A DNA stretch of 64,000 nt from Olsenella timonensis (lineage in GTDB: Bacteria; Actinomycetota; Coriobacteriia; Coriobacteriales; Atopobiaceae), in NCBI RefSeq assembly GCF_900119915.1, contig NZ_LT635455.1, positions 1,426,001 to 1,490,000 on the forward strand. The letters run 5' to 3'. The position numbers were made by a program, and so were the translations under genes. This document shows, one piece after another, positions 51,525 through 62,485 of this stretch. Numbering within the stretch: position 1 is the stretch's first letter; every line of letters starts with the position of its first letter. The notes below the pieces were generated by a model. It did no database searches and had not been told where the DNA came from. It was given only the letters and a program-made list of their open reading frames with translations.

Positions 51525-52841
51525 CTATGCGAGACGGGCGAGAACCTCGTCGGCCAGACGCTCCATGGGCACCTGCGCCTGCTCGTGCGTCGACATGTCG
51601 CGCAGTGTGGCCGCGCCGGCGGTCACCTCGTCGCCGCCGAGCACCACGCAGAGCGCCGCACCGAGCTTGTCGGCCTGCTTGAACTGCGACTTGAGCGAGC
51701 GGCCCTGGTAGTCGGCCTCGGTTCGCACGCCCGCGGCGCGCAGGGCCAGGCATGCCTCGAAGGCCGCCCGCCGCTCCGCCTCGCCGCCCGTGCAGGCCAC
51801 GTAGACGCAGCTCGGCTCCTCGCCGCCCAGCTCCACGCCCTGGGCGGCCAGCGCGAGCGCGATGCGCTCGAAGCCCACCGCAAAGCCGAGGCCCGGCGTG
51901 GGCTTGCCGCCCTCCAGCTCCACGAGGCCGTCGTAGCGCCCGCCGCCGCCGATGGCGCCCACGCCCGCGCCCGCGACCTCCACCTCGAAGACCGTGCGCG
52001 TGTAGTAGTCGAGGCCGCGCACGAGCGTCGGGTCCTCGACGTACGCCACGCCGGCTGCATCGAGGTAGCGCTTGACGGCGGCGTAGTGGGCGGAGCACTC
52101 GTCGCAGAGGTTGTCCGGGGCGAGCGGCGCGCCCGCCATGACCTCGCGGCAGTGGTCGTTCTTGCAGTCGAAGGCGCGCAGCGGGTTGATCTGCGCGCGC
52201 TCGAGGCAGTCGTCGCACATCTCGTCCGCGTGGTCGAGGATGAACGCGCGGACCTTCTCGCGGTAGGCGGGGCGGCACGCGGCGTCTCCCATCGAGTTGA
52301 CGGTCAGGCGCAGCGAGTCCGGCGAGAAGCCCAGGCGCTCGAAGTACTGCATGAGCATGATGATGCACTCGGCGTCCGCGGCGGGGTCCGGGGCGCCGAG
52401 CCACTCGACGCCCACCTGGTGGAACTGGCGCAGGCGCCCCTTCTGCGGTCGCTCGCCGCGGAACATCGCCTCCGCGTACCAGAGCTTGGCCGGGGCGGCG
52501 CCCTGCGGCACGAGGTTGTTCTCGACCACCGAGCGCACCACGCCGGCCGTGCCCTCGGGGCGCAGGGCCATGCGCTGGCGCGGCTTGAGGTGGCTCTCGC
52601 TGCCGCGCGCGAGCACGTCGGGCAGCAGCGCGCCCGAGAACACGCGGAACATCTCCTTGCGCACCACGTCGGTGGACTCGCCGATGCCGTGGACGAAGGT
52701 GTCCTGCTGCTCGATGGCCGGCGTCTCGATCTGGTCGAACCCGTACGCGCCGAAGAGCTCGCGCGCCACGTCGACCATGCGCTGCCAGGCGCGCATGTAG
52801 CCGCCGTAGAGGTCCTCGGTCCCCTGCACCTTCTGAGCCAT
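51525..52841 (-). CDS. hisS: Histidyl-tRNA synthetase
   Basis: Charges tRNA-His. The 438-residue protein has class II motifs (motif 2 in AMFRGERPQKGRLRQFHQVG, motif 3 in GFAVGFERI), the histidine-binding LVRGLDYYTRTVFEV and the C-terminal anticodon domain. A region with four Cys pairs (CDDC ... CKNDHC ... CDEC) lies between motif 2 and the histidine loop. ATG at 52841 follows AAGGGA. It is next to the pseudouridine synthase gene but separated by the repeat cluster. Confidence 0.96.
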   Translation of the reverse strand: MAQKVQGTEDLYGGYMRAWQRMVDVARELFGAYGFDQIETPAIEQQDTFVHGIGESTDVVRKEMFRVFSGALLPDVLARGSESHLKPRQRMALRPEGTAGVVRSVVENNLVPQGAAPAKLWYAEAMFRGERPQKGRLRQFHQVGVEWLGAPDPAADAECIIMLMQYFERLGFSPDSLRLTVNSMGDAACRPAYREKVRAFILDHADEMCDDCLERAQINPLRAFDCKNDHCREVMAGAPLAPDNLCDECSAHYAAVKRYLDAAGVAYVEDPTLVRGLDYYTRTVFEVEVAGAGVGAIGGGGRYDGLVELEGGKPTPGLGFAVGFERIALALAAQGVELGGEEPSCVYVACTGGEAERRAAFEACLALRAAGVRTEADYQGRSLKSQFKQADKLGAALCVVLGGDEVTAGAATLRDMSTHEQAQVPMERLADEVLARLA

Positions 52842-52959
52842 CGGGAGTCCCTTCTCGCTGTGCGCTTCTCGCGGTTTCACAGCCGTCCAGTATAGCGCGA
52901 GCGGGACGGGCGGCGCGGCCCCGATGCGCCGCACGGCGGCGCCCCGCCCAAAACGCAGA

Positions 52960-52993
52960 GGCGGGCCGCCCGAGTCTCCCCGGACGGCCCGCC
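52960..52993 (-). terminator. Hairpin at the end of the GH1-PTS operon
   Basis: 9-bp stem GGCGGGCCG / CGGCCCGCC with further partial pairing, about 15 bases after the GH1 stop. On the minus strand a TTTT occurs eight bases downstream of the stem. Confidence 0.6.
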
Positions 52994-53007
52994 CCCTGCG
53001 CGGCCTG

Positions 53008-54856
<1,849 letters not shown>

Positions 54857-54883
54857 GATGGGCTCCTATCTCTCTTTGGGTCG

Positions 54884-54909
54884 GTCCCGGCGCGACGGCG
54901 CCGGGACCT
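54884..54909 (-). terminator. Intercistronic hairpin between EIIC and EIIA genes
   Basis: Perfect 11-bp stem GGTCCCGGCGC / GCGCCGGGACC with a 4-base loop. With no T tract, it probably affects message stability rather than ending transcription, as the EIIA and GH1 genes follow. Confidence 0.55.
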
Positions 54910-54926
54910 TGGGTACGGGCGAGGGG

Positions 54927-56228
54927 CTACTCCTCGTCCTCGTCTTCGTAGGCGGCCTCCTGCTCGACGAGCTGCTTGTCATAGACGCGAAGGAACGGCA
55001 TCCAGATGACGAAGGACAGCGCGAAGATGGCGAGCATGAGGACGATGCCCATGACCGAGCCGGTGGTGAGCCACGTGGCAATGGGGAACGGGCAGTACCA
55101 CATGTTGAAGAGCATGTCGGGAATCGGCGCGAGCGGGATGATCTTGGTGAAGACGAAGCTCACGAGCAGCAGGATGATGCCGTTGAGCCACATCGGCAGC
55201 ATCATGATGGGGTTCCAGGCCACGACGCCAAAGACGACGGGCTCGTTGATGTTGAAGATCGAGGGCACGATGCAGGCGCGACCGAGACCCCTGAGCTGCC
55301 CGGACTTGCACATGAAGGCCATCATGAGCACGAGGGACATGGTGCAGCCGATGCCGCCGATCCACAGGTAGCCGGAGTAGACGAAGGCGTCGGTGAGCGG
55401 CGCGAGCGTCGCGGCGCCGGCCTCGCCGGCCTGGACGAGGGCGATGTTGGCCTCAGCGTTGGCGAGGAAGATCGGGGTGATGACCGGGGTGAGCACCCAC
55501 GAGGAGATGCCCATCGAGTACAGGAAGCAGAAGAGGAACAGGATGAAGACGAAGCCGAACGGCGTGTTGGCGATGTTCTGCAGCGGCATGAACAGGTCGA
55601 CGATCATCTGGTAGAGGTTGAGGCCCAGGAAGGCGGAGTCGGTGAGCAGCCACGCCGCGACGACGAGGATGCCGATCGGCAGCATGGAATCGAACCACGC
55701 CTTCACGAAGTCGGGCATCACGGAGTCCTCTTTGAAGAACGAGAACTTGCCGAAGGCGCTCATCACCAGCGCGGCGACCACGCCCATGACGATGGCCACG
55801 AACATGCCGCCCGCGCCCATGCCGCCGATCGCGGAGATGCGCGCGAAGGCGATGGCGTCGGTGCCGAGCGCGGCCGTCTGGTCGGCCACGAACTGCGTGT
55901 TGAGGGACATCAGGAACAGGATGACGCCCGCGATGCCGCCGTTGATGCGGGACTTGTGCAGGCCCTTGGCCTCGAGCACGTTGAACGGGACGAGGAACGC
56001 CACGAACAGCGACACCATGCCGAACGTCCAGCCCTGGGGCGTCCAGAAGTTGGGCCAGCCCTCGACGAAGTTCTCCGGGATCGTCAGGAGCGAGAAGATC
56101 GAGCCCAAGAAGATCAGGGGCAGGACGTTCATGACGGAGTTCTTGATCGAGGAGATGTAGGCGTTCTGGACCAGCTTGTTCATCTTGGGGGCGAAGCTGC
56201 CCTCGAGCCACGAAATGAGCTTGTTCAT
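54927..56228 (-). CDS. celB: PTS EIIC permease, lactose/cellobiose family
   Basis: The membrane channel that imports a beta-glucoside, 433 residues with about ten helices. The opening MNKLISWLEGSFAPKMNKL and the signature NINEPVVFGVVAWNP are typical of CelB/LacE-type EIIC proteins. A highly acidic C-terminal tail ends in EDEDEE. It lies between the EIIB and EIIA genes. Actual substrate unknown; the adjacent GH1 points to a beta-glucoside. Confidence 0.93.
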   Translation of the reverse strand: MNKLISWLEGSFAPKMNKLVQNAYISSIKNSVMNVLPLIFLGSIFSLLTIPENFVEGWPNFWTPQGWTFGMVSLFVAFLVPFNVLEAKGLHKSRINGGIAGVILFLMSLNTQFVADQTAALGTDAIAFARISAIGGMGAGGMFVAIVMGVVAALVMSAFGKFSFFKEDSVMPDFVKAWFDSMLPIGILVVAAWLLTDSAFLGLNLYQMIVDLFMPLQNIANTPFGFVFILFLFCFLYSMGISSWVLTPVITPIFLANAEANIALVQAGEAGAATLAPLTDAFVYSGYLWIGGIGCTMSLVLMMAFMCKSGQLRGLGRACIVPSIFNINEPVVFGVVAWNPIMMLPMWLNGIILLLVSFVFTKIIPLAPIPDMLFNMWYCPFPIATWLTTGSVMGIVLMLAIFALSFVIWMPFLRVYDKQLVEQEAAYEDEDEE

Positions 56229-56240
56229 GAGATGCCTCCC

Positions 56241-56552
56241 TTACTCGCCCAGGTGCTTGAGCAGGTCGTCGAGAGCCGCCTCGCCGTTGAGCATGGAGTA
56301 GTAGGACGGCTTCATGAGGAACACGTTGACGTTCTTGTCGGCATACTTGCTCTTGATCTCGTCGACGAGGTACTTGAGGTGCGGTCCCACCATGATGGTG
56401 TCGACGTCGTCGATGTAGTTGGGGATCTCGGCCTCGCTGCGGGCGGTGACGGTCATGTCGATGCCGCGCTTCTTTGCCGCCTTGCGGATGTTGACGGCCA
56501 TGAACCCGCTGCTCGCACCCGATCCGCAGACGAGAAGGACGTTGTGAGCCAT
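56241..56552 (-). CDS. celA: PTS EIIB, lactose/cellobiose family
   Basis: A 103-residue phosphocarrier with its active-site cysteine in VLLVCGSGASSGFMA. It accepts phosphate from the EIIA protein and passes it to the sugar bound by EIIC. It is the first gene of the operon, 12 bases before the EIIC gene, and is divergent from the PRD regulator gene. Confidence 0.94.
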   Translation of the reverse strand: MAHNVLLVCGSGASSGFMAVNIRKAAKKRGIDMTVTARSEAEIPNYIDDVDTIMVGPHLKYLVDEIKSKYADKNVNVFLMKPSYYSMLNGEAALDDLLKHLGE

Positions 56553-56720
56553 AAGGACGCTCCTTTCGCTCGCGACGGACGAGCCGTCGCTCCGACGCTC
56601 CCCTCAGGCGGGGGCCCTCCGACCCGCGGGGCTTCTGTGATGGCTCCGTTTTCCCACTCCGCGGGCGCGCGGGCCAGTCAGCCTCGTTCCGCCCCGCGGA
56701 AAGGCCGGGCGCGGGGGCGT

Positions 56721-56737
56721 GTTCCTCCGATAGGAAC
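56721..56737. promoter_or_regulatory. Palindrome GTTCCT-N5-AGGAAC in the PTS control region
   Basis: A perfect inverted repeat about 65 bases before the PRD regulator gene and 170 bases before the EIIB gene; TTGACT at 56742-56747 lies just to its right. A candidate binding site of the regulator. Confidence 0.45.
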
Positions 56738-56801
56738 GAAGTTGACTTGGAACCGTCCCTCGGACCCCATATCATCCGATTGATTCGGAGGTGAGCGACA
56801 G

Positions 56802-58736
56802 ATGACCGAGAACGAGCGGCGCCTCATCGGCGTGCTGTCGACCGACGCGTGGACGCCAGCGGCGGACGTGGCGCGCGTGCTCGGCGTCACGACGCGCACG
56901 GTGCGCAACTACGCCTCGCGCCTCAACCGGCAGTCGCCCGCGGGCGACCCGGTGGTCGAGTCGTCGCCCCGGGGCTACCGCCTCGCGCGCAGCTCGTCGC
57001 TCCCCCTGTCACGCGGCCGCGCCGACGACCTCTCGACGCTGCTCATCGGCCGCCTCGTGGCCGCGCGGGAGCCCGTCGGCACCTACGACCTCGCCGACGA
57101 GCTCCACGTCTCCGACTCGACGCTCGCGCGCGCCCTGCGCGAGGCCCGCGCCGTGGTGGCCCCGTTCAACCTTGCGATCGACGCGCGGCGCGGGAGGCTC
57201 TCGCTCGCCGGCGCCGAGCTTGACAAGCGCCACCTCATGTCGCACCTGCTCTCGACCGAGAGCTCCCAGAACTTCCTCGAGTTCACCCGGGGCAGCCTGC
57301 TCAGCAGGCCATACGACTCCGCCGCCGCGGCGCGCCTCGTGGAGCGCGCCCTGACCGAGCAGGGGCGCACGTTCAACGACTACGGCCTCGGCAACATCGT
57401 CATGCACGTGATCATCATGGCGGAGCGCTCCGGCGACGAGGGGCTCCTCGACGTCGGCGTCGACGCCGGAGAGATGCGCGGGACCTCCGCCTGGCGCACC
57501 TCGGAGGCGATCTGCCGAGCCCTGGACGAGCTCGACGGGGGCACGGGCGCCGCGTCGCTCGCCGCATGCGACGCCGAGGTCTACTACCTCTCGCTCGTCG
57601 TCGCGTCCAACAGCGTCTCGCCGAGCGGCTGGATGGTCGAGAAGGACAACATCGCCGAGTTCATCGAGGCCGAGGTCGTGAACCTGTCACGGGAGACCGT
57701 CGCCGCCCTCGAGCGGGCATACGGGCTCGAGCCCTTTGACGAGGGGTTCCAGGTGCGCCTGGCCGTGCACCTGCACGGGCTCCTGCAGCGCTCGCGCTCG
57801 GGGAGCTTTGTGCGCAACCCCCTCGCCGCCGAGACGAAGCAGTCGTACCCGCTCTACTACGACATGGCGGTCTTCGTGGCGAGCGAGATTACGCGGCGGA
57901 CGGGCCTTGCCGTCAACGAGGACGAGATCGCCTTCCTCTCGTTTCACATCGGGGGCTACTTCGAGATCCGCCCTCCCGACGCCCTGCGCGTGACCTGCGC
58001 CTTCCTCTACATCGGCTACCACGACATGCAGGCGAACGCCCTCGAGCGGATCAGGCGCCGCTTCGGGGACGCGATCTCCGTCACGACCGAGGCGTCGGCG
58101 CTGACCGTCGACGCGGCGGCGCTGACCGTCGACGCGGCGGCGCTGGCCTGCGACGTCGTGATCTCCCCGATGCCGATTGACGCGCCCCAGTCCGGCGCCG
58201 TCGTCATCGTGGACCCCTTCGTGTCAGACGCGAGCCTCGATGCCATCGACGAGCAGGTGCGTCTGGCCCATGCGCGCCGACGCAGCGCGGAGCTCTCGAG
58301 CGCCCTGCACCGCTTCCTGCGCCCCGAGCTCTTCCATCGCAACCTCTACGCCGACGGCACCGAGGAGATGGTGAGGCGGCTGGTCGACGAGTGCGTCGCG
58401 CTCGGCCTCTGCGCGCCGTCGTTCGCCGACGAGGTGCTCGAGCGCGAGGCGCTCTCGTCGACGGCCTTCTTCAACCAGATCGCCATCCCCCACTCCATGT
58501 CGCCCTCGGCCCATCGGTCGTTCCTCGCGATCGTGGTCAACGACCGGCCGATGCCCTGGGGCGGCCAGGAGGTCCGCATGGTGATGCTGCTCGGCCTCGG
58601 CGAGACCGACCGGCGCTCGTTCCGCCTGCTCTTCGACAGCCTGCTCGAGGCCCTGAGCGAGAGCGCCAACGTCGCCGCGCTTCTCGACAGCACTGACTAC
58701 GCCGACTTCGTCGAGCGCCTGCTCGGCCTGATCTGA
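56802..58736 (+). CDS. PRD-containing PTS-regulated transcriptional activator (MtlR/LicR type)
   Basis: Likely activator of the divergent cellobiose-type operon. The 644-residue protein has two N-terminal HTH domains (PAADVARVLGVTTRTVRNYA, LADELHVSDSTLARALREAR), two PRD domains with histidines (IVMHVIIMAE, LAVHLHGLLQ, AFLSFHIGGYF), an EIIB-like segment whose usual Cys region reads CDVVISPMP, and a C-terminal EIIA-fructose/mannitol domain with the phospho-His in QIAIPHSMS. A 7-residue tandem duplication (ALTVDAA twice) lies before the EIIB-like core. GGAGGTGA precedes the ATG. Confidence 0.9.
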   Translation: MTENERRLIGVLSTDAWTPAADVARVLGVTTRTVRNYASRLNRQSPAGDPVVESSPRGYRLARSSSLPLSRGRADDLSTLLIGRLVAAREPVGTYDLADELHVSDSTLARALREARAVVAPFNLAIDARRGRLSLAGAELDKRHLMSHLLSTESSQNFLEFTRGSLLSRPYDSAAAARLVERALTEQGRTFNDYGLGNIVMHVIIMAERSGDEGLLDVGVDAGEMRGTSAWRTSEAICRALDELDGGTGAASLAACDAEVYYLSLVVASNSVSPSGWMVEKDNIAEFIEAEVVNLSRETVAALERAYGLEPFDEGFQVRLAVHLHGLLQRSRSGSFVRNPLAAETKQSYPLYYDMAVFVASEITRRTGLAVNEDEIAFLSFHIGGYFEIRPPDALRVTCAFLYIGYHDMQANALERIRRRFGDAISVTTEASALTVDAAALTVDAAALACDVVISPMPIDAPQSGAVVIVDPFVSDASLDAIDEQVRLAHARRRSAELSSALHRFLRPELFHRNLYADGTEEMVRRLVDECVALGLCAPSFADEVLEREALSSTAFFNQIAIPHSMSPSAHRSFLAIVVNDRPMPWGGQEVRMVMLLGLGETDRRSFRLLFDSLLEALSESANVAALLDSTDYADFVERLLGLI

Positions 58737-58774
58737 CGCCCGCCGCCGTCCTTCTCGCCCGGCACCCTTCTCGC

Positions 58775-59815
58775 CTAGCAGATCTTGACGACCCAGCCCT
58801 CGGGACCCTCGATCTCACCGGCCTGGATGCCGGTGAGCGTCTCGCGGAGCTTTGCCATGACGGGGCCCACGTGCTCCATGCCGCCGTCGCCGAAGACGAC
58901 CTCGGCGTCGCCGTTGACGACCTTGCCCACGGGCGAGATCACGGCCGCGGTGCCGCACATGCCGCACTCGACGAACGCACCGCTCGCGACCTCCTCGAAC
59001 TTGACCGGGCGCTCCACCACGGTCATGCCGAGCATGTCCGTCGCAACCTGCACGAGGCTGCGACGCGTGATGGACGGCAGGATGGAGTCAGTCGCGGACT
59101 GCGGCACCACGAGCGTGCCCTCGCGGTCCACGAACAGGAAGTTGGCACCGCCGGACTCCTCCACGAAGGTGTGGGTCTGTGGGTCGAGATACATGTTGTC
59201 CGCGAAGCCCTCGGCGTGTGCCTGGACGCTCGGGTAGAGCGACATCGCGTAGTTGAGGCCGGCCTTGATGGCGCCGGTGCCGTGGGGCGCGGCGCGGTCG
59301 TACTCGGGGACCTTCACGGCCACGGGCTTGACGCCGCCCGAGTAGTACGGGCCCACCGGGGTCACGAGGATGCGGAACTGGTACTCGGTCGCCGGGGCGA
59401 CGCCAATGACCTCGCCGGTGGCCACCATGAACGGGCGCACGTAGAGCGTGGCACCGGAGCCGAAGGGCGGCACCCAGGCCTCGTTGGCACGCACGACCAT
59501 CTTGACGGCCTCGACGAACTTGTCCTCCGGGAAGGGCGGCATCACGATGCGGCGTGCGGAGTCCGCCATGCGGGAGGCGTTGAGGTCCGGGCGGAAGCAG
59601 ACGATGTCGCCGTCCTTGGTGGTGTAGGCCTTGAGGCCCTCGAAGACCTCCTGGCAGTAGTGGAAGATGCCCGCGCACTCGGAGAGCGTGAGGGTGTGGT
59701 CGGTGGTGAGGCCGCCCTCCTCCCAGGCGCCGTCCTTATAGTTGCAGACGTAGCTGTAGTCGGTGGGCTGGTAGGCAAAGCCGAGGCTGCCCCAGTCGAT
59801 GTCCTTCTTCTCCAT
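58775..59815 (-). CDS. ilvE: Branched-chain amino acid aminotransferase
   Basis: A PLP enzyme interconverting Val, Leu and Ile with their keto acids. The 346-residue protein has the type-2 BCAT features: YQPTDYSYVCNYKDG, FEGLKAYTTKDG, RPFMVATGEVIGVAP, the lysine region GAIKAGLNYAMSL and the CXXC pair VECGMCGTAAV. ATG at 59815 follows AGGAGGG. The reading frame is open far upstream, but the family alignment begins here. Divergent from the threonine-aldolase gene. Confidence 0.93.
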   Translation of the reverse strand: MEKKDIDWGSLGFAYQPTDYSYVCNYKDGAWEEGGLTTDHTLTLSECAGIFHYCQEVFEGLKAYTTKDGDIVCFRPDLNASRMADSARRIVMPPFPEDKFVEAVKMVVRANEAWVPPFGSGATLYVRPFMVATGEVIGVAPATEYQFRILVTPVGPYYSGGVKPVAVKVPEYDRAAPHGTGAIKAGLNYAMSLYPSVQAHAEGFADNMYLDPQTHTFVEESGGANFLFVDREGTLVVPQSATDSILPSITRRSLVQVATDMLGMTVVERPVKFEEVASGAFVECGMCGTAAVISPVGKVVNGDAEVVFGDGGMEHVGPVMAKLRETLTGIQAGEIEGPEGWVVKIC

Positions 59816-59947
59816 GTGAGATGCCCTCCTGCCGGGTTTGCGTGCTGCGCAAACGATAAACCCATTCAGGGCGAGAAGAACGACGGGTTGCGGAGGTTGT
59901 AACATTGCGGGGATGCTAGCACATTGCCGAGAGAACCGAGGCACACC

Positions 59948-61003
59948 ATGCGCATGTTCCGCAACGACTACTCCGAGGGCGCCGCGCCCGAGATCCTGGC
60001 CGCGCTCACCGCCACCAACGACGAGCAGACCGTAGGCTACACGGAGGGCGACCCCCACTGCGAGCGCGCCCGCGAGCTCATCCGCGCCGCGTGCGGCCGC
60101 GACGACGTGGACGTGGAGTTCTGCATCGGCGGGACGTCGGCCAACGTGATCGGCGTGACCGGCCTTCTGCGCGACTGGGAGGGCGCCGTCTGCACGCGCG
60201 ACGCGCACATCAACGTGCACGAGACCGGCGCCGTGGCAGCGTGCGGGCGCACCGTGCTGCCCACCGACGACGCCGACGGCTTCCTCTCCCCCGAGGCGGC
60301 CGAGCGCGTGTGGCACTTCCAGAACTCGTGCGGGCGCCACATGACGCGCCCCGGCTGCGTCTACATCTCCGACACCACCGAGCTCGGCGGCGTGTGGGAC
60401 CTCGAGCGCTTCGACGCCATCTGCGACTGGGCCGACTCCCACGACCTGCCCGTCTTTCTCGACGGCGCGCGCCTGGGCAGCGCCCTCACCTCCCCCGCCG
60501 CGGGCGGCCTCACGCTGGAGCACATCGCCCGCCGCTGCGGAGCCTTCTACATCGGCGGCACCAAGAACGGCCTGCTCTTCGGCGAGGCCATGGTCATATC
60601 CAACCCGCGCCTGCGCGAGTCGTTCCCGTTCCTCCAGAAGGAGCGCGGCGGCCTCATGGCAAAGGGGCGCCTGCTCGGCGTGCAGTTCGAGGCCGCCTTC
60701 GAGGCCCCGGCCGACGGCGGCGAGGCGCCCTACTGGCGCCTGGCAAGGGGCGCCAACGAGTGCGCGCTGCGGCTGCGCGCGGGGTTCGTGGAGCTTGGCT
60801 TCAAGCCCTACGGTGACTCCGCCTCCAACCAGCAGTTCTTTGTCGTGACGCCCGCCCAGCGCGACGCCCTCGAGGCGGCCTGCGGCTGCGAGACCTTCTA
60901 CGAGCTCAGCGACGAGCAGGTGGTCGTGCGCTTTGTGTGCTCCTGGGCCGCCGGCGAGAAGGACGTGGACGAGCTGATTGCCCTGGCCGGCACGCTCGCG
61001 TAG
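59948..61003 (+). CDS. Threonine aldolase/beta-eliminating lyase-family PLP enzyme
   Basis: A fold-type I PLP enzyme that probably splits threonine to glycine and acetaldehyde. The 351-residue protein starts MFRNDYSEGAAPEIL, with TVGYTEGDPHCERA, the HINVHETGAV active-site loop, FLDGARLGSAL (PLP-binding Asp) and the Schiff-base lysine in IGGTKNGLLFGEA. Related members of the family act on other beta-hydroxy amino acids, so substrate is provisional. ATG at 59948 has GAGG about 7 bases before. Confidence 0.88.
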   Translation: MRMFRNDYSEGAAPEILAALTATNDEQTVGYTEGDPHCERARELIRAACGRDDVDVEFCIGGTSANVIGVTGLLRDWEGAVCTRDAHINVHETGAVAACGRTVLPTDDADGFLSPEAAERVWHFQNSCGRHMTRPGCVYISDTTELGGVWDLERFDAICDWADSHDLPVFLDGARLGSALTSPAAGGLTLEHIARRCGAFYIGGTKNGLLFGEAMVISNPRLRESFPFLQKERGGLMAKGRLLGVQFEAAFEAPADGGEAPYWRLARGANECALRLRAGFVELGFKPYGDSASNQQFFVVTPAQRDALEAACGCETFYELSDEQVVVRFVCSWAAGEKDVDELIALAGTLA

Positions 61004-61109
61004 GCCACGCCCGGCCCACACCCGCCTCACGAAGGGCCCCGCCGCGACTCTGAACTGCCTCCCATTTCTTGGACATGGAAATTGAAGTCCGAGGAATGGG
61101 AGGCTTTTT

Positions 61110-61625
61110 ATGGCATTGGATCTGAGATGCAGGCACGACGAGTCGCTCCGCCTCGAGGCCGCCCGGCTCCACGACGCGGGCCTCGGCCGCCGCGCGATCG
61201 GCGCCGCGCTTGGCGTGCCCCACGAGGCCGTGAGAAGATGGCTGGAGAAGTACAGGGCCGGCGGGACGGAGCTGCTCCTCAAGATGGGCGGGAAACAGGC
61301 GAGGTACGACTACGAGACCAAGGTCGCCGCGGCGCGCGCCGTGGTCGACGGCGGGATGGCCGGGCCCGAGGCGATGGAGCGCTTCGGCATCGCGAGCGCG
61401 ACGCCGCTGAGGCAGTGGTGCAGGCTGTACCGCGAGGGCGGCGCCGAGGCGCTCAGGCCGAGGCCCAGGGGCAGGCCGAGGGGGTCCGGCGCGACGGGCG
61501 CGCCGAGGACCCGCGAGCAGGAGCTCGAGGAGCGCGTCCGCAAGCTCGAGGCGCAGGTGGCGTACCTAAAAAAATCGATAGCCCTGAAGGCGGAGCTGCG
61601 CTCCCGAGGCGGGAGAAGGCCCTAG
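61110..61625 (+). CDS. IS3-family transposase OrfA
   Basis: A 171-residue DNA-binding protein with two helix-turn-helix regions (GRRAIGAALGVPHEAVRRWL; GPEAMERFGIASATPLRQW) and a terminal leucine-zipper-like coil (EQELEERVRKLEAQVAYL). The frame contains the A7 slippery sequence at 61568-61574 (A AAA AAA in frame), where ribosomes can slip back one base to make the OrfAB transposase. GGAGG precedes the ATG closely. Confidence 0.9.
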   Translation: MALDLRCRHDESLRLEAARLHDAGLGRRAIGAALGVPHEAVRRWLEKYRAGGTELLLKMGGKQARYDYETKVAAARAVVDGGMAGPEAMERFGIASATPLRQWCRLYREGGAEALRPRPRGRPRGSGATGAPRTREQELEERVRKLEAQVAYLKKSIALKAELRSRGGRRP

Positions 61626-62485
61626 CGGTCGCCGAGCTTTCAGGGCTGGGGCACGACCTGGCCGACCTGCTGGAGGCCGCCGGCCTCGCCAGGTCCACGT
61701 GCTATTACGCGCTCGCGCACCCCAAGGCCCCGACCAGGCCGGAGCTCCGGGACAGGGTCGCCGAGATCTTCGGGAGGCTCCCGAACGGCGTCGGCCACCG
61801 CCAGGTCGCGATGGAGCTGCGGGCCGTGGACGGCGCCCGCGTAGCCGACAAGACCGTCCTCAAGATGATGCGCGAGATGGGCCTGCGCTGCGGCATCCGC
61901 CGCGAGACCGACTACCACAGGTACAACTCGTACAGGGGCGTCGTCGGCGAGACCTTCGAGAACGTGCTCGGGCGCGACTTCTCCGCGGACGGCCCGTGGC
62001 AGAAGATGGGCACCGACGTCACCGAGTTCAGGCTCTCCTTCGGCAAGGCCTACCTCGCGCCGGTGTACGACTTCGGGAGCAAGGAGATCGTGGCGCACTC
62101 GATCTCGGAGCACCCCGACCTCGAGCAGCAGCGCGAGATGCTCTCCATGCTCGCGGAGGCCAAGCCCGGGTGGGCCAGCCCGGTCATGCAGACGGACATG
62201 GGCTGGCAGTACCAGCACGCCGAGTTCGTCGCCGCGCTCGAGGGGATGGGGATCGCCCAGAGCATGTCGCGCAAGGGCAACTGCATCGACAACGGCGCCA
62301 CCGAGCAGGTGTTCGGGCACATCAAGGACGAGTTCCTCCGCGGGCGCGACTGGGACACGTTCGAGGAGTTCAAGGCGGACCTCGAGGCCTACATCCACCA
62401 CTGGAACCACGTGAGGCGCCAGGTCAGGCTGAAGGGCCTGACCCCGGTGGAGTTCCGGGAGCAGGCCCTTCGGGAGGCCGCCTAG
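61574..62485 (+). CDS. IS3-family transposase OrfB (DDE domain), reached by -1 frameshift
   Basis: Catalytic part of the transposase. It follows the A7 site in the -1 frame (KKIDSPEGG). An HTH_21-like segment (GHRQVAMELR, KTVLKMMREMGLRCG) precedes the rve domain with its acidic triad in GTDVTEFRL, QTDMGWQYQH and NGATEQVFGHIKDE, and the sequence closes with HHWNHVRRQVRLKGLTPVEF. No stop or deletion interrupts it. Confidence 0.9.
   Translation: MDSPEGGAALPRREKALAVAELSGLGHDLADLLEAAGLARSTCYYALAHPKAPTRPELRDRVAEIFGRLPNGVGHRQVAMELRAVDGARVADKTVLKMMREMGLRCGIRRETDYHRYNSYRGVVGETFENVLGRDFSADGPWQKMGTDVTEFRLSFGKAYLAPVYDFGSKEIVAHSISEHPDLEQQREMLSMLAEAKPGWASPVMQTDMGWQYQHAEFVAALEGMGIAQSMSRKGNCIDNGATEQVFGHIKDEFLRGRDWDTFEEFKADLEAYIHHWNHVRRQVRLKGLTPVEFREQALREAA

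Noticed and set aside
59816-59910. A V/L/I-containing in-frame extension (PVVLLALNGFIV) upstream of ilvE as a branched-chain leader peptide
   Set aside because: It has no stop before ilvE, no run of Ile/Leu/Val codons comparable with known leaders and no terminator; part of it is the common GGCGAGAAGAAC sequence.
61568-61625. IS transposase as a frameshifted pseudogene
   Set aside because: The frame change falls exactly on an A AAA AAA slippery site in the -1 direction usual for IS3, and both frames are otherwise intact.
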